Shown: piece after piece, positions 23,517 to 36,231 of the stretch | Layout: each line of letters opens with the position of its first letter | Position numbering within the stretch: position 1 is the first letter of the stretch | Assembly: GCF_016811995.1 (NCBI RefSeq) | Contig: NZ_CP069159.1 | Coordinates: 930,001 to 994,000 of the forward strand | Source of the DNA: Citrobacter sp. R56 | GTDB lineage: Bacteria > Pseudomonadota > Gammaproteobacteria > Enterobacterales > Enterobacteriaceae | Length of the DNA: 64,000 nucleotides | Direction of reading: 5' to 3' | The notes under the pieces: generated by a model | What the model was told of the DNA's origin: nothing | What the model saw: the letters and a program-made list of their open reading frames with translations, nothing else | Databases searched by the model: none | Program-made: the position numbers and the translations under genes

Positions 23517-25228
23517 TGAGCGAAAAACACCCTGGGCCTTTAGTGGTCGAAGGCAAACTGACAGATGCCGAGCGCATGAAGCTGGAAAGCAACTACCTGC
23601 GTGGCACCATTGCAGAAGATTTGAATGACACGCTTACCGGTGGTTTTAAGGGCGACAACTTCCTGCTGATCCGCTTCCACGGTATGTATCAGCAGGATGA
23701 TCGCGATATCCGCGCCGAGCGTGCCGAACAGAAGCTGGAGCCGCGTCATGCGATGCTGCTGCGCTGCCGTCTGCCAGGTGGGGTGATCACCACCAAACAG
23801 TGGCAGGCGATTGATAAATTCGCCCATGACAACACCATTTACGGCAGTATTCGGCTGACCAACCGTCAGACCTTCCAGTTCCACGGCATTTTGAAGAAGA
23901 ACGTGAAACCAGTGCATCAGATGCTGCACTCGGTGGGGCTGGACGCGCTGGCAACCGCCAACGACATGAACCGTAACGTGCTCTGTACATCGAACCCGTA
24001 CGAGTCCGAACTGCATGCTGAAGCCTACGAATGGGCGAAAAAGATCTCTGAGCATCTGTTGCCGCGCACCCGCGCCTATGCGGAGATCTGGCTCGATCAG
24101 GAGAAGGTTGCGACTACCGATGAAGAACCGATCCTCGGCCAGACCTATCTGCCGCGTAAGTTCAAAACCACGGTAGTGATCCCGCCGCAGAACGATATCG
24201 ATCTGCACGCCAACGACATGAACTTCGTGGCGATTGCCGAAAACGGCAAACTGGTGGGCTTTAACCTGCTGGTGGGCGGTGGGCTTTCCATCGAACACGG
24301 CAACAAAAAAACCTACGCCCGTACGGCGAGCGAGTTTGGCTATATTCCGCTGGAGCACACGCTGGCGGTGGCGGAAGCGGTGGTCACTACCCAGCGCGAC
24401 TGGGGCAACCGTACCGACCGTAAAAACGCGAAAACCAAATACACGCTGGAGCGCGTTGGCGTTGACACCTTCAAAGCGGAGGTTGAACGTCGCGCGGGCA
24501 TCACGTTTGCGCCGATCCGCCCGTATGAATTTACTGGGCGTGGCGATCGTATTGGCTGGGTGAAAGGCATCGACAATAAATGGCATCTGACGCTGTTTAT
24601 TGAGAACGGTCGTATTCTGGATTATCCGGGGCGTCCGCTGAAAACCGGCCTGCTGGAGATTTCTAAGATCCACAAAGGTGAGTTTCGAATCACCGCCAAC
24701 CAGAATCTGATCATCGCCGGGGTGCCAGAGAGCCAGAAAGCGAAGATCGAAAAACTGGCGCGCGAAAGCGGCCTGATGAACTCGGTCACGCCGCAGCGCG
24801 AAAACTCAATGGCCTGCGTGTCGTTCCCGACCTGCCCGCTGGCGATGGCGGAAGCAGAGCGTTTCCTGCCGACGTTTATCGATAATATCGACACGCTGAT
24901 GGCGAAGCACGGCGTCAGCGACGAGCATATTGTGATGCGCGTGACGGGGTGTCCGAACGGTTGCGGTCGCGCCATGCTGGCGGAAGTCGGCCTGGTCGGT
25001 AAAGCGCCAGGGCGTTACAACCTGCACCTGGGCGGTAATCGCATCGGGACGCGCATCCCGCGGATGTTCAAAGAGAATATCACCGAACCGGAGATTCTGG
25101 CCTCTCTCGATGAACTGATTGGGCGCTGGGTGAAAGAGCGTGATGCGGGTGAAGGCTTCGGTGACTTTACGGTGCGTGCGGGCATCATTCGCCCGGTGCT
25201 CGATCCGGCGAGAGATTTCTGGGAATAA
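23516..25228 (+). CDS. cysI: Sulfite reductase hemoprotein subunit CysI
   Basis: Siroheme and [4Fe-4S] enzyme making the six-electron reduction of sulfite to sulfide. 570 residues, as in E. coli. The cluster cysteines are in the paired motifs [15 protein letters not shown] and [15 protein letters not shown] (about residues 434-483). Siroheme for this protein would come from CysG; a second cysG copy lies at 27408. Confidence 0.98.
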   Translation: MSEKHPGPLVVEGKLTDAERMKLESNYLRGTIAEDLNDTLTGGFKGDNFLLIRFHGMYQQDDRDIRAERAEQKLEPRHAMLLRCRLPGGVITTKQWQAIDKFAHDNTIYGSIRLTNRQTFQFHGILKKNVKPVHQMLHSVGLDALATANDMNRNVLCTSNPYESELHAEAYEWAKKISEHLLPRTRAYAEIWLDQEKVATTDEEPILGQTYLPRKFKTTVVIPPQNDIDLHANDMNFVAIAENGKLVGFNLLVGGGLSIEHGNKKTYARTASEFGYIPLEHTLAVAEAVVTTQRDWGNRTDRKNAKTKYTLERVGVDTFKAEVERRAGITFAPIRPYEFTGRGDRIGWVKGIDNKWHLTLFIENGRILDYPGRPLKTGLLEISKIHKGEFRITANQNLIIAGVPESQKAKIEKLARESGLMNSVTPQRENSMACVSFPTCPLAMAEAERFLPTFIDNIDTLMAKHGVSDEHIVMRVTGCPNGCGRAMLAEVGLVGKAPGRYNLHLGGNRIGTRIPRMFKENITEPEILASLDELIGRWVKERDAGEGFGDFTVRAGIIRPVLDPARDFWE

Positions 25229-25235
25229 CGTCTCA

Positions 25236-25306
25236 TTGCCTGATGGCGCTACGCTTATCCGGCCTACGGATTTTGTAGGCCTGATAAGCGTAGCGCCATC
25301 AGGCAA
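25236..25306. repeat. BIME between cysI and cysH
   Basis: A perfect 24-base inverted repeat (arms 25236-25259 and 25283-25306) around a central TACGGATTTTGTAGGCC. It lies inside the cysJIH operon and so would form a strong mRNA hairpin that could limit 3'-to-5' decay or separate cysJI from cysH expression. Confidence 0.88.
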
Positions 25307-25325
25307 AGCAAACAGTGAGGAACCT

Positions 25326-26060
25326 ATGTCTGTATTCGATTTACAGGCGTTGAACGCGCTGCCGAAAGTTGAGCGGGTGATGGCGCTGGCGCAAATCAAC
25401 AGCCAACTGGAAAAGCTTGACGCTGAAGGGCGCGTGGTGTGGGCGCTGGAAAATCTGCCCGGCGAATACGTGCTCTCTTCCAGCTTCGGCATCCAGGCGG
25501 CAGTCAGCCTGCATCTGGTCAATCAGATCCGCCCGGATATTCCGGTGATCCTCACCGATACCGGCTATCTGTTCCCGGAAACCTACCAGTTTATTGACGA
25601 GTTAGCAGACAAGCTCAGCCTAAACCTGAAGGTTTATCGCGCGACGGAGAGCGCCGCGTGGCAGGAAGCGCGCTACGGTAAGCTGTGGGAGCAGGGCGTT
25701 GAAGGCATTGAGAAATACAATGAAATCAACAAAGTGGAGCCGATGAATCGGGCGTTAAAAGAACTTAACGCACAAACCTGGTTTGCTGGCCTACGCCGCG
25801 AGCAGTCCGGCAGCCGCGCGCATCTGCCCGTGTTGGCGATTCAGCGCGGGATCTTTAAAGTGCTGCCGATTATCGACTGGGACAACCGTACGGTTTATCA
25901 GTACCTGCAAAAACATGGCCTGAAATATCACCCGTTGTGGGATCAGGGGTATCTGTCGGTTGGTGACACTCACACGACCCGCAAATGGGAACCCGGAATG
26001 GCCGAAGAGGAAACCCGTTTCTTCGGACTTAAGCGCGAGTGCGGGCTGCACGAAGGTTGA
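25326..26060 (+). CDS. cysH: Phosphoadenosine phosphosulfate reductase CysH
   Basis: Thioredoxin-dependent reduction of PAPS to sulfite. ATG at 25326 ([19 protein letters not shown]) with RBS GTGAGGAA gives 244 residues, the E. coli length; a longer frame from 25140 would run backward through the BIME into cysI and is not used. PP-loop-like [25 protein letters not shown], and the single C-terminal catalytic cysteine in ECGLHEG (residue 239), so it is the PAPS-specific form without an iron-sulfur cluster. Confidence 0.97.
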   Translation: MSVFDLQALNALPKVERVMALAQINSQLEKLDAEGRVVWALENLPGEYVLSSSFGIQAAVSLHLVNQIRPDIPVILTDTGYLFPETYQFIDELADKLSLNLKVYRATESAAWQEARYGKLWEQGVEGIEKYNEINKVEPMNRALKELNAQTWFAGLRREQSGSRAHLPVLAIQRGIFKVLPIIDWDNRTVYQYLQKHGLKYHPLWDQGYLSVGDTHTTRKWEPGMAEEETRFFGLKRECGLHEG

Positions 26061-26077
26061 GTTTTCCCAATGCAATT

Positions 26078-26113
26078 AACGCCTCCTGCCGCAAGGCCGG
26101 GGGCGTTTTTTTA
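26078..26113 (+). terminator. Terminator after cysH
   Basis: AACGCCTCCTGCC...GGCCGGGGGCGTT stem followed by seven Ts, between convergent cysH and iap. Confidence 0.88.
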
Positions 26114-26125
26114 ATCTGTGAACCG

Positions 26126-27169
26126 CTAGGCTTTCTCTGCTTTTGCCAGCTCTTTTACCAGCGGCAGCATGATGCGAACCACGTCGCGGCTACGATGCTC
26201 AATGCGTCCAGGCAGCGCCTTGTCGATATGCTGCTGGTTATCCAGTCGCACATTGTGCCAGCTGTTTCCGGCAGGGAAAGAGGCGGTTTTCGCGCGTTGC
26301 TGATAACCGTCTTTTTTGCCCAGGTTCCAGTTAGTGGCTTCAACAGAGAGCACCGCAATCCCCGCTTTATCGAAAACCTCTGCATCGTTGCAGCATCCCG
26401 TTCCTTTTGGATAATTCTTGTTAAAACCGGGGTTGGAACTGGCGGCGATGCCATGATGACGGGCGATGGCCAGGGCGCGGTCGCGCGTCAGTTTACGCAC
26501 CGCTTCCGGCGTTTTTTGCCCGCTATTAAAGTAGAGCTTATCGCCGACGATCAGGTTATCGAGATTGATAACCAGCAACGTATTTTTCTTCTCGGTGGCG
26601 CTCATCCGCTTAAGCAGGTTTTCGGCACCCAGTTTTCCCTCTTCTTCGCCGCTGGTGGCGATAAAGCGGATGCTGTATTCGGTGGGAACATCTTTCAGTC
26701 TTTCCGCCAGTTCCAGCATGACGCCCAACCCTGCTGCGTTATCGTCAATGCCCTGTAACGTCAGCCCGCCAAGATTGGCATCGGAGTCCGCATCGCTTTG
26801 CGGTGCGTAGGTATCCAGGTGCGCCATAATAATAATCTGCTGTGGCACTTTACCTTCATGCGCGGCAATAACAGTACTGCCCGTAATGTTATGCCAGTTT
26901 TTGCGATTGTCCCTGGCGGTATAAATATAACGACTGTTAAACGTCCGAATATCACTGCGATATCCCATCTGTTCAAATTGCTGACGAAGATAATCGGCAG
27001 ACAGCATTTCCGCGGGAGAACCGGTCATTCGTCCTGGAAAAAAAGTCGCAATATGTCGAGCCCGGGTATTTGCAATAGTGCCAGTGTTCGGCGACGTCGC
27101 GTGTGCGGGAAGGATAAAGCATACGCCGAGCGCCAGGGCAGCGGTACGGTGGCGCAATGCGGAAAACAT
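26126..27169 (-). CDS. iap: Alkaline phosphatase isozyme conversion aminopeptidase Iap
   Basis: Periplasmic M28-family zinc aminopeptidase that trims the N-terminal arginine of alkaline phosphatase. 347 residues with a signal peptide (MFSALRHRTAALALGVCF, cleavage after HATS or HA). Metal-ligand motifs are visible: IIMAHLDTYAPQ, GIDDNAAGLGVMLELAE and ATSGEEEGKLGAE. In E. coli a type I-E CRISPR array adjoins this gene; here iap is directly next to cysH. Confidence 0.95.
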   Translation of the reverse strand: MFSALRHRTAALALGVCFILPAHATSPNTGTIANTRARHIATFFPGRMTGSPAEMLSADYLRQQFEQMGYRSDIRTFNSRYIYTARDNRKNWHNITGSTVIAAHEGKVPQQIIIMAHLDTYAPQSDADSDANLGGLTLQGIDDNAAGLGVMLELAERLKDVPTEYSIRFIATSGEEEGKLGAENLLKRMSATEKKNTLLVINLDNLIVGDKLYFNSGQKTPEAVRKLTRDRALAIARHHGIAASSNPGFNKNYPKGTGCCNDAEVFDKAGIAVLSVEATNWNLGKKDGYQQRAKTASFPAGNSWHNVRLDNQQHIDKALPGRIEHRSRDVVRIMLPLVKELAKAEKA

Positions 27170-27344
27170 AGTGAGTCCTTAAATGCAAAGCAGAAATTTT
27201 TACCCGCCTAGTATGAAACCGTGACAGAGGTAAGACAATTTCATTTGCTCCGAAATGCCCGAATTTCGGTGGGTTAAGCACTTTTTGATATTTGCTTTCT
27301 CAAATCGTTATTCTTTTGAGGAACTACTCATTCCAATTCGTAAT

Positions 27345-27373
27345 TTCATTCGTTCCCTTGCGCTCCCTATAGT
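27345..27373 (+). promoter_or_regulatory. Putative cysG2-cysDNC promoter
   Basis: TATAGT at 27368-27373, about 17 bases after a poor -35 (TTCATT), some 35 bases before the GTG of cysG2. A weak -35 with AT-rich upstream DNA suits a CysB-activated promoter. Position and hexamers only. Confidence 0.4.
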
Positions 27374-27407
27374 CACTCTATTCCTGATTGGTAGCGAGTT
27401 GTAGCTT

Positions 27408-28766
27408 GTGAACTATTTGCCCTTATTTGTTGCGATAAAAGAGAGACCCGTCCTGGTGGTGGGGACGGGTGAGATTGCCGATCGCAACGTCGCATTCTTG
27501 CATCGTGCGGGTGCGCAGGTGCAGGTAGTCAGCGACGCGGATTTTGTGGAATCGCAAATCGACAGCGTGGTGCTGGTCGTTGCCGCCACCCGTGACCGTG
27601 AACTCAACCAACGGATCTCCAGGGCCGCACAAGCCCGCCATCGCCTGGTCAACGTGGTGGATGATCCGCCGGAATGCTCATTTATCTTCCCGTCGATTGT
27701 CGATCGTTCACCGTTGTTGGTGGCGATCTCCTCCGGCGGTACCGCGCCGGTTCTGACGCGCGTGCTGCGGGAAAAAATCGAAGCGTTGCTGCCGACGAGC
27801 CTGGGGCGCATGGCGGAAAAAGCCAGCTACTGGCGTAATCATCTGAAAACGCGTCTGACCAGCGTGACCGAACGCCGCCGTTTCTGGGAGCGTGTTTTCC
27901 GTGGCCGCTTTGCAAGCCTAATGCATGCCGGTAATGAGTCTGCTGCGCAGCAGATTCTGGAAGATGAGCTGGATAATCCAGGCAGTAGCGCCGGGGAACT
28001 GATTCTGGTGGGCGCCGGGCCGGGAGATGCCGGGTTGCTGACCCTGCGCGGCTTGCAGGTTCTGCAGGATGCCGACGTGGTGTTCTATGACCACCTGGTG
28101 AGCGACGGCGTGCGAGAGTTAATTCGTCGCGATGCTGAACAGATCTGCGTGGGCAAACGGGCGGGTGAACACTCCGTGCCGCAACACGAAACTAATCAGA
28201 TGCTGATTGCGGCAGCGAAGGCGGGCAAAACCGTTGTCCGTCTCAAAGGGGGCGATCCGTTCATTTTTGGGCGCGGTGGTGAGGAACTTCAGGCGGCCGC
28301 CGAAGCGGGTGTACCGTTTCAGGTGGTTCCGGGGATCACGGCGGCATCCGCCGTCACTGCATATGCCGGTATTCCGCTCACCCATCGCGATTACGCCCAG
28401 AGCGTGACGTTTGTGACGGGACACTACAAGGCTGACAGCACCCCCTTTGATTGGGCGCATCTGGCCCAAAGCCGACAGACGCTTGCCATCTATATGGGCA
28501 CGATGAAAGCGGCGGAAATCAGCGAACAACTCATTCAACACGGTCGCGATGCGACAACGCCGGTGGCGGTGATTTCTCGCGGAACGCGCGTCGATCAACA
28601 CGTTGCGACCGGCACATTACACAACCTTGCAAGTCTGGCGAAAGACGCCCCTATGCCCTCTCTGATCGTCGTAGGGGAAGTCGTGCAACTTCACGACACG
28701 CTCGCCTGGTTTCAACACACAACAGACGCAGAAGGCTTCGGTTCTTCTGTTATAAATCTGGCTTAA
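27408..28766 (+). CDS. cysG: Second siroheme synthase CysG (CysG2) with shortened N-terminal domain
   Basis: CysG fuses precorrin-2 dehydrogenase/ferrochelatase and uroporphyrinogen-III methyltransferase to make siroheme. 452 residues from a GTG. The Rossmann loop is GTGEIA (19-24) and the catalytic aspartates fall at 85-86 (VVDDPP) where E. coli CysG has 104-105, so about 19 residues are missing between residues 40 and 51. The C-terminal methyltransferase is complete ([54 protein letters not shown]). It heads cysDNC, nine bases before cysD, ensuring siroheme during sulfate growth. N-terminal function is uncertain. Confidence 0.9.
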   Translation: MNYLPLFVAIKERPVLVVGTGEIADRNVAFLHRAGAQVQVVSDADFVESQIDSVVLVVAATRDRELNQRISRAAQARHRLVNVVDDPPECSFIFPSIVDRSPLLVAISSGGTAPVLTRVLREKIEALLPTSLGRMAEKASYWRNHLKTRLTSVTERRRFWERVFRGRFASLMHAGNESAAQQILEDELDNPGSSAGELILVGAGPGDAGLLTLRGLQVLQDADVVFYDHLVSDGVRELIRRDAEQICVGKRAGEHSVPQHETNQMLIAAAKAGKTVVRLKGGDPFIFGRGGEELQAAAEAGVPFQVVPGITAASAVTAYAGIPLTHRDYAQSVTFVTGHYKADSTPFDWAHLAQSRQTLAIYMGTMKAAEISEQLIQHGRDATTPVAVISRGTRVDQHVATGTLHNLASLAKDAPMPSLIVVGEVVQLHDTLAWFQHTTDAEGFGSSVINLA

Positions 28767-28775
28767 GGAACGGTT

Positions 28776-29684
28776 ATGGACCAAAAACGACTCACCCACC
28801 TGCGGCAACTGGAAGCGGAAAGCATCCATATTATTCGCGAGGTGGCCGCCGAATTCTCTAATCCGGTGATGATGTATTCCATCGGTAAAGATTCCAGCGT
28901 GATGCTGCATCTGGCGCGTAAAGCGTTTTATCCAGGCTCGCTGCCGTTCCCGCTGCTGCATGTTGATACGGGCTGGAAATTTCGCGAGATGTATGAATTT
29001 CGTGACCGCACTGCCAAAACCTACGGCTGCGAGCTACTGGTCCACAAAAACCCGGAAGGGGTGGCGATGGGGATTAACCCCTTCGTCCACGGTAGCGCGA
29101 AACATACCGACATCATGAAGACCGAAGGGCTGAAACAGGCGCTGAATAAATACGGCTTTGATGCCGCGTTTGGCGGCGCACGCCGTGATGAAGAGAAATC
29201 CCGCGCCAAAGAACGTATCTATTCCTTCCGCGACCGTTTTCATCGTTGGGACCCGAAGAACCAGCGCCCGGAACTGTGGCACAACTACAACGGACAGATA
29301 AACAAAGGCGAAAGCATCCGCGTTTTTCCGCTCTCCAACTGGACCGAACAGGATATCTGGCAGTACATCTGGCTGGAAAATATTGAGATCGTCCCGCTGT
29401 ATCTGGCGGCTGAACGCCCGGTGCTGGAGCGTGACGGCATGTTGATGATGATCGATGACAACCGGATCGATCTACAACCTGGCGAGGTTATCAAAAAGCG
29501 GATGGTGCGCTTCCGTACTCTTGGCTGCTGGCCGCTGACGGGCGCGGTGGAGTCGAATGCGCAAACGTTGCCGGAGATTATCGAAGAGATGCTGGTTTCA
29601 ACCACCAGTGAACGTCAGGGGCGCGTGATCGACCGCGACCAGGCGGGCTCCATGGAGCTGAAGAAACGTCAGGGGTATTTCTAA
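28776..29684 (+). CDS. cysD: Sulfate adenylyltransferase subunit CysD
   Basis: Small subunit of ATP sulfurylase; makes adenosine phosphosulfate from ATP and sulfate. 302 residues. PP-loop motif [27 protein letters not shown], and [17 protein letters not shown] in the active site. RBS TAAGGAACGG. Acts as a heterodimer with CysN, encoded ten bases downstream. Confidence 0.97.
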   Translation: MDQKRLTHLRQLEAESIHIIREVAAEFSNPVMMYSIGKDSSVMLHLARKAFYPGSLPFPLLHVDTGWKFREMYEFRDRTAKTYGCELLVHKNPEGVAMGINPFVHGSAKHTDIMKTEGLKQALNKYGFDAAFGGARRDEEKSRAKERIYSFRDRFHRWDPKNQRPELWHNYNGQINKGESIRVFPLSNWTEQDIWQYIWLENIEIVPLYLAAERPVLERDGMLMMIDDNRIDLQPGEVIKKRMVRFRTLGCWPLTGAVESNAQTLPEIIEEMLVSTTSERQGRVIDRDQAGSMELKKRQGYF

Positions 29685-29693
29685 GGAGCCGCT

Positions 29694-31121
29694 ATGAACA
29701 TCGCACTTGCCCAACAAATCGCTAATGAAGGCGGCGTCGAAGCCTGGATGGTCGCCCAACAACATAAAAGTCTGCTGCGCTTTTTAACCTGCGGTAGCGT
29801 GGACGACGGTAAAAGTACGCTGATTGGCCGCTTGCTGCACGATACGCGCCAGATTTACGAAGATCAGCTTTCTTCACTGCATAATGATAGCAAGCGTCAC
29901 GGCACGCAGGGCGAAAAACTCGATCTGGCGCTGCTGGTGGATGGCCTGCAGGCCGAGCGCGAGCAGGGGATCACGATTGATGTGGCCTACCGCTATTTCT
30001 CTACCGAGAAGCGCAAATTTATCATTGCCGATACCCCGGGCCATGAGCAGTACACCCGCAATATGGCGACAGGTGCTTCAACCTGCGATCTGGCGATCTT
30101 ACTGATCGATGCCCGTAAAGGGGTGTTGGATCAGACTCGTCGCCACAGTTTCATCTCTACGCTGCTTGGGATAAAACACCTGGTGGTCGCGATCAACAAA
30201 ATGGATCTGGTGGATTTCAGCGAAGAGACATTTGTCCGTATTCGTGAAGATTACCTGACGTTTGCCGAACAGTTGCCGGGGAATCTGGATATTCGCTTTG
30301 TCCCGCTCTCTGCGCTGGAAGGCGATAACGTGGCGTCTCAGAGCGTGAACATGCGGTGGTACAGTGGTCCGACGCTGTTGGAAATGCTGGAAACTGTCGA
30401 CATTCAGCGCGTGGTAGATACCCAGCCGATGCGTTTCCCGGTGCAGTATGTGAACCGCCCGAATCTGGATTTTCGCGGTTACGCCGGAACACTGGCTTCT
30501 GGCACCGTGAAGGTTGGTCAGCGAATCAAAGTGCTGCCCTCCGGCGTTGAATCCAGCGTGGCGCGCATTGTGACCTTTGACGGCGATTTGCCACAGGCGC
30601 ATGCGGGTGAAGCCATCACCCTGGTGCTGAAGGATGAAATTGACATCAGTCGCGGCGACCTGCTGCTTGATGCCAGCGAAGCATTACCTGCGGTGCAGCG
30701 TGCCGCCATTGATGTGGTCTGGATGGCGGAGCAGCCGCTGTCAGCGGGGCAGAGTTATGATATTAAGATTGCCGGGAAAAAGACCCGCGCCCGTGTTGAT
30801 CATGTTCAATATCAGGTTGATATCAATAATCTGACCCAGCGCGAGGTTGAAAATCTGCCGCTGAACGGCATCGGTCTGGTGAATTTTACCTTTGATGAAC
30901 CTCTGGCTCTGGAGAGCTATCAGCAAAACCCGGTGACCGGGGGGCTTATCATTATTGATCGCCTGAGTAATGTGACTGTTGGAGCGGGCATGGTACGCCA
31001 ACCGCTCGCGGAGTCTGTCTCAACACCGTCTGAATTCAGCGCGTTTGAGCTGGAACTGAATGCATTGGTTCGCCGTCACTTCCCGCACTGGGGTGCGCGT
31101 GATTTGCTGGGAGGCCAATAA
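29694..31121 (+). CDS. cysN: Sulfate adenylyltransferase subunit CysN (GTPase)
   Basis: GTP-hydrolysing large subunit that drives APS formation by CysD. 475 residues. EF-Tu-like G motifs: [15 protein letters not shown] (G1), [17 protein letters not shown] (G3) and NKMDLVDF (G4), followed by beta-barrel domains. The stop overlaps the cysC start by one base (TAATG). Confidence 0.97.
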   Translation: MNIALAQQIANEGGVEAWMVAQQHKSLLRFLTCGSVDDGKSTLIGRLLHDTRQIYEDQLSSLHNDSKRHGTQGEKLDLALLVDGLQAEREQGITIDVAYRYFSTEKRKFIIADTPGHEQYTRNMATGASTCDLAILLIDARKGVLDQTRRHSFISTLLGIKHLVVAINKMDLVDFSEETFVRIREDYLTFAEQLPGNLDIRFVPLSALEGDNVASQSVNMRWYSGPTLLEMLETVDIQRVVDTQPMRFPVQYVNRPNLDFRGYAGTLASGTVKVGQRIKVLPSGVESSVARIVTFDGDLPQAHAGEAITLVLKDEIDISRGDLLLDASEALPAVQRAAIDVVWMAEQPLSAGQSYDIKIAGKKTRARVDHVQYQVDINNLTQREVENLPLNGIGLVNFTFDEPLALESYQQNPVTGGLIIIDRLSNVTVGAGMVRQPLAESVSTPSEFSAFELELNALVRRHFPHWGARDLLGGQ

Positions 31122-31726
31122 TGGCGCTGCATGACGAAAACGTCGTCTGGCATGCGCATCCCGTAACACCGCAACAGCGCGAGCAACACCACGGTCACCG
31201 TGGTGTCGTTCTGTGGTTTACCGGGCTTTCCGGCTCGGGTAAATCCACGGTGGCGGGGGCGCTGGAAGAGGCGCTGCATCAACGCGGTGTGAGTACATAT
31301 CTGTTGGATGGCGACAACGTACGCCACGGCTTGTGCAGCGATCTCGGCTTTAGCGAAGCCGATCGCAAAGAGAACATCCGTCGGGTGGGGGAAGTCGCCA
31401 ATCTGATGGTCGATGCCGGACTGGTGGTGTTGACGGCGTTTATTTCCCCGCATCGCGCCGAGAGACAGGCGGTACGTGAACGCGTCGGGAGCGGGCGCTT
31501 TATCGAAGTCTTTGTGGATACCCCGCTGGCCACCTGCGAAGCGCGCGATCCGAAAGGCTTGTACAAAAAAGCGCGGGCGGGTGAGTTACGTCATTTCACC
31601 GGCATTGACTCAGTTTACGAAGCGCCAGAATCACCAGAAATTCACCTGGATGGTGAACAATTAGTAACAAATTTAGTCCGCCAATTATTAGATCTACTGA
31701 GAGAGGGCGATATGATCAGATCCTGA
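31121..31726 (+). CDS. cysC: Adenylylsulfate kinase CysC
   Basis: Phosphorylates APS to PAPS, substrate of CysH. 201 residues with the P-loop [29 protein letters not shown] and the lid segment [10 protein letters not shown]. Last gene of the cys operon. Confidence 0.97.
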   Translation: MALHDENVVWHAHPVTPQQREQHHGHRGVVLWFTGLSGSGKSTVAGALEEALHQRGVSTYLLDGDNVRHGLCSDLGFSEADRKENIRRVGEVANLMVDAGLVVLTAFISPHRAERQAVRERVGSGRFIEVFVDTPLATCEARDPKGLYKKARAGELRHFTGIDSVYEAPESPEIHLDGEQLVTNLVRQLLDLLREGDMIRS

Positions 31727-31775
31727 GACACTACCGGGCTTGCGTGCCTGGCTCGTCAAGGTCACAGGATTTCAT

Positions 31776-32099
31776 ATGCGTAATAGCCATAACATTACTA
31801 TCACAACGTCAGATACCTTCACCGTCGAAGACGAAACCACCTGGTCGTTATCCGGGGCCGTGGTCGGTTTCGTGTCGTGGCTGCTGGCGTTGGGTTTCCC
31901 TTTCCTCATTTATGGCTCTAACACGCTGTTTTTCTTTCTTTATACCTGGCCCTTCTTTCTGGCGCTCATGCCCGTTGCCGTGGTGGTAGGCATTGCCCTA
32001 CATTCGCTGATGAAGGGCAAACTGCTGTTCAGTATTATCTCCACCTTGTTAACCGTCGGCGCGATGTTTGGCGCTTTGTTCATGTGGTTGCTGGGATAG
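31776..32099 (+). CDS. ygbE: YgbE family inner-membrane protein
   Basis: 107-residue DUF3561-type protein of unknown function. ATG at 31776 (MRNSHNITITTSDTF) gives the E. coli length; the frame upstream to 31740 abuts cysC. Three hydrophobic segments: about 27-48, 51-72 and 85-107 (LLTVGAMFGALFMWLLG). Its conserved place after cysC may reflect read-through; no link to sulfate is shown by the sequence. Confidence 0.93.
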   Translation: MRNSHNITITTSDTFTVEDETTWSLSGAVVGFVSWLLALGFPFLIYGSNTLFFFLYTWPFFLALMPVAVVVGIALHSLMKGKLLFSIISTLLTVGAMFGALFMWLLG

Positions 32100-32304
32100 G
32101 TCGCTTCTCTTCTTTTTTGATGACTGCTGCGGCTGGTCATAATTCAAACCGTAACCAACAATTAGATTATGTTCTCCCTGTTCGAGGTGTGCGGATCGGG
32201 GGATAAATGTGGTACATTTGCCCGCGTTGTCGCGGCATTCCCGCCCTCTGAGTAGAGTCTCAGAGGAAGTTATGGGATGATGGCGCCGTTTTTCAGGGGG
32301 CAGG

Positions 32305-32616
32305 ATGGGTAAACTAACGCTGCTGTTGCTGGCTTTACTGGTCTGGCTGCAGTATTCACTGTGGTTCGGTAAGAACGGCTTACACGACTATAGCCGCGTC
32401 AATGATGACGTCGTCGCGCAGCAAGATACAAATGCGAAGCTCAAAGCGCGTAACGATCAGCTTTTTGCCGAAATTGACGATCTTAATGGCGGCCAGGAAG
32501 CCATTGAAGAGCGTGCTCGCAACGAACTGAGTATGACTAAACCGGGCGAAACCTTTTTCCGTCTGGTGCCCGATGCGTCTAAGCGCGCTCAGACGACGGG
32601 GCAAAACAATCGATAA
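32305..32616 (+). CDS. ftsB: Cell division protein FtsB
   Basis: Essential bitopic divisome protein that joins FtsL and FtsQ at the septum. 103 residues: a single membrane segment (about 3-21, [19 protein letters not shown]), then a leucine/asparagine-rich coiled coil ([24 protein letters not shown]) and a short periplasmic tail. Starts an operon with ispD 18 bases downstream. The 205-base gap upstream contains no other gene and presumably the promoter. Confidence 0.96.
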   Translation: MGKLTLLLLALLVWLQYSLWFGKNGLHDYSRVNDDVVAQQDTNAKLKARNDQLFAEIDDLNGGQEAIEERARNELSMTKPGETFFRLVPDASKRAQTTGQNNR

Positions 32617-32633
32617 ACAGCCAAGGATTTAAC

Positions 32634-33344
32634 ATGGCAGCCACTTTTTTGGACGTTTGCGCCGTGGTGCCGGCTGCCGGATTTGGCCGTCGGATGCAAA
32701 CGGAATGTCCGAAGCAGTACCTCTCAATCGGTGATAAAACCATTCTTGAACACTCGGTTCATGCGCTATTGGCGCATCCCCGGGTGACGCGTGTTGTCAT
32801 TGCCATCAGTCCCGGCGACAGCCGCTTTGCACAACTGCCTTTGGCGCAACATCCGCAGATTACGGTCGTCGATGGCGGTAATGAGCGCGCAGACTCCGTG
32901 CTCGCCGGGCTGCAGGCCGTCGGCGAAGCGCAGTGGGTGCTGGTACATGACGCCGCCAGACCTTGTCTGCATCAGGACGATCTCGCCCGCCTGCTCGCCC
33001 TCAGTGAAACCAGTCGTACGGGAGGCATCCTTGCCGCGCCGGTACGCGACACCATGAAACGCGCCGAGCCGGGTAAAACCGCCATTGCGCATACCGTGGA
33101 GCGTACCGATTTATGGCATGCGTTAACCCCGCAATTTTTCCCCCGCGAGTTGCTGCACGACTGCCTGACCCGCGCGCTCAATGACGGCGCGACCATCACC
33201 GATGAAGCCTCAGCGCTGGAATATTGTGGTTATCATCCTGCGCTTGTTGAAGGGCGCGCTGATAATATTAAAGTGACCCGTCCGGAAGATTTGGCGCTGG
33301 CTGAATTCTATTTGACCCGAACCATCCACCAGGAGAATGCATAA
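32634..33344 (+). CDS. ispD: 2-C-methyl-D-erythritol 4-phosphate cytidylyltransferase IspD
   Basis: Third enzyme of the MEP isoprenoid pathway; attaches CMP to MEP. 236 residues. The nucleotide-binding start [20 protein letters not shown] and [10 protein letters not shown] are family motifs. Its stop overlaps the ispF start by one base. Confidence 0.97.
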   Translation: MAATFLDVCAVVPAAGFGRRMQTECPKQYLSIGDKTILEHSVHALLAHPRVTRVVIAISPGDSRFAQLPLAQHPQITVVDGGNERADSVLAGLQAVGEAQWVLVHDAARPCLHQDDLARLLALSETSRTGGILAAPVRDTMKRAEPGKTAIAHTVERTDLWHALTPQFFPRELLHDCLTRALNDGATITDEASALEYCGYHPALVEGRADNIKVTRPEDLALAEFYLTRTIHQENA

Positions 33345-33823
33345 TGCGAATTGGACACGGTTTTGACGTACACGCCTTTGGTGGCGTTGGCCCAATTATC
33401 ATTGGTGGCGTGCGTATTCCGTATGAAAAAGGGTTACTGGCGCATTCGGATGGCGATGTTGCGCTGCATGCGTTGACCGACGCGTTATTAGGGGCGGCGG
33501 CGCTGGGGGATATCGGGAAACTTTTCCCTGACACCGATCCGGCCTTTAAAGGGGCGGACAGCCGTGAACTGCTGCGCGAAGCCTGGCGTCGTATTCAGGC
33601 CAAAGGCTACACCCTGGGTAACGTGGATGTAACCATCATTGCCCAGGCGCCGAAGATGTTGCCGCATATTCCGCAAATGCGCGTGTTCATTGCCGAAGAT
33701 CTCGGCTGCCATATGGATGACGTTAACGTTAAAGCGACCACCACGGAAAAACTCGGCTTTACCGGGCGTGGGGAAGGGATTGCCTGTGAAGCGGTGGCGC
33801 TCCTCATTAAGGCAACGAAATGA
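33344..33823 (+). CDS. ispF: 2-C-methyl-D-erythritol 2,4-cyclodiphosphate synthase IspF
   Basis: Cyclises CDP-ME-2-phosphate to MEcPP. 159 residues. Zinc ligands Asp8 and His10 in [13 protein letters not shown] and the later histidine in [13 protein letters not shown]; the [18 protein letters not shown] segment is typical. Its end overlaps truD by four bases (ATGA). Confidence 0.97.
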   Translation: MRIGHGFDVHAFGGVGPIIIGGVRIPYEKGLLAHSDGDVALHALTDALLGAAALGDIGKLFPDTDPAFKGADSRELLREAWRRIQAKGYTLGNVDVTIIAQAPKMLPHIPQMRVFIAEDLGCHMDDVNVKATTTEKLGFTGRGEGIACEAVALLIKATK

Positions 33824-34849
33824 CACAGTTTGAAAACCTGACTTACCTCCACGGGAAACCACAAGGGAGCGGTTTGTTGAAAGCAAACCCGGAAGACTTT
33901 GTGGTCATCGAAGATTTAGGCTTCGAGCCAGACGGGGAAGGTGAGCATATTCTGGTGCGTATTCTCAAAAACGGCTGCAATACCCGTTTTGTGGCAGATG
34001 CGCTGGCAAAGTTCCTGAAAATTCATGCCCGTGAAGTCAGCTTTGCCGGGCAGAAAGACAAACACGCGGTCACGGAACAGTGGCTGTGCGCGCGCCTGCC
34101 GGGCAAAGATCTGCCCGATCTGAGCGCATTTCAGCTAGAAGGTTGTAAAGTGCTGGAATACGCCCGCCACAAGCGTAAGCTGCGGTTAGGTGCCCTGAAA
34201 GGTAACGCGTTTACGCTGGTTCTGCGTGAAGTGAGTCATCGTGATGACGTTGAAGCGCGTCTGCAGGCAATCAGCGAGCGGGGCGTACCGAACTATTTTG
34301 GTGCGCAGCGCTTCGGCATTGGCGGCAGTAACCTGCTGGGCGCGCTACGTTGGGCGCAAAGCGATGCACCGGTACGCGATCGCAATAAACGCAGTTTTTG
34401 GTTGTCGGCAGCCCGCAGTGCGTTGTTTAATCAAATTGTCGACGAACGTTTGAAAAAAACAGACTTTAATCAAGTTGTTGACGGCGATGCGCTACAATTA
34501 GCGGGGCGCGGTAGCTGGTTTGTCGCCACAACGGAAGAACAGGCTGAATTACAACGCCGCGTCGATGATAAAGAATTAATGATTACAGCTGCGTTACCTG
34601 GCAGCGGTGAGTGGGGAACCCAGCGTGAGGCGCTGGCGTTTGAAGAAGCTGCCATCGCCAGTGAAACTGAGCTGCAATCGCTGCTGTTGCGGGAAAAGGT
34701 GGAGGCTTCACGCCGCGCCATGCTGCTGTATCCGCAACAATTAAGCTGGAACTGGTGGGATGACGTAACCGTCGAGTTAAGCTTTTGGCTACCGGCAGGG
34801 AGTTTTGCCACCAGTGTTGTAAGGGAACTTATCAACACATTGGGTGATT

Positions 34850-34869
<20 letters not shown>
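33820..34869 (+). CDS. truD: tRNA pseudouridine(13) synthase TruD
   Basis: Makes pseudouridine 13 in tRNA-Glu. 349 residues; the catalytic Asp80 is in [14 protein letters not shown], and [13 protein letters not shown] is the TruD-specific signature. Overlaps ispF by four bases and surE by about 20. Confidence 0.97.

Positions 34870-36231
<1,362 letters not shown>

Noticed and set aside
25140-25325. N-terminal extension of cysH to 25140
   Set aside because: It would overlap the end of cysI and read through the BIME; the ATG at 25326 has a good RBS and gives the normal length.
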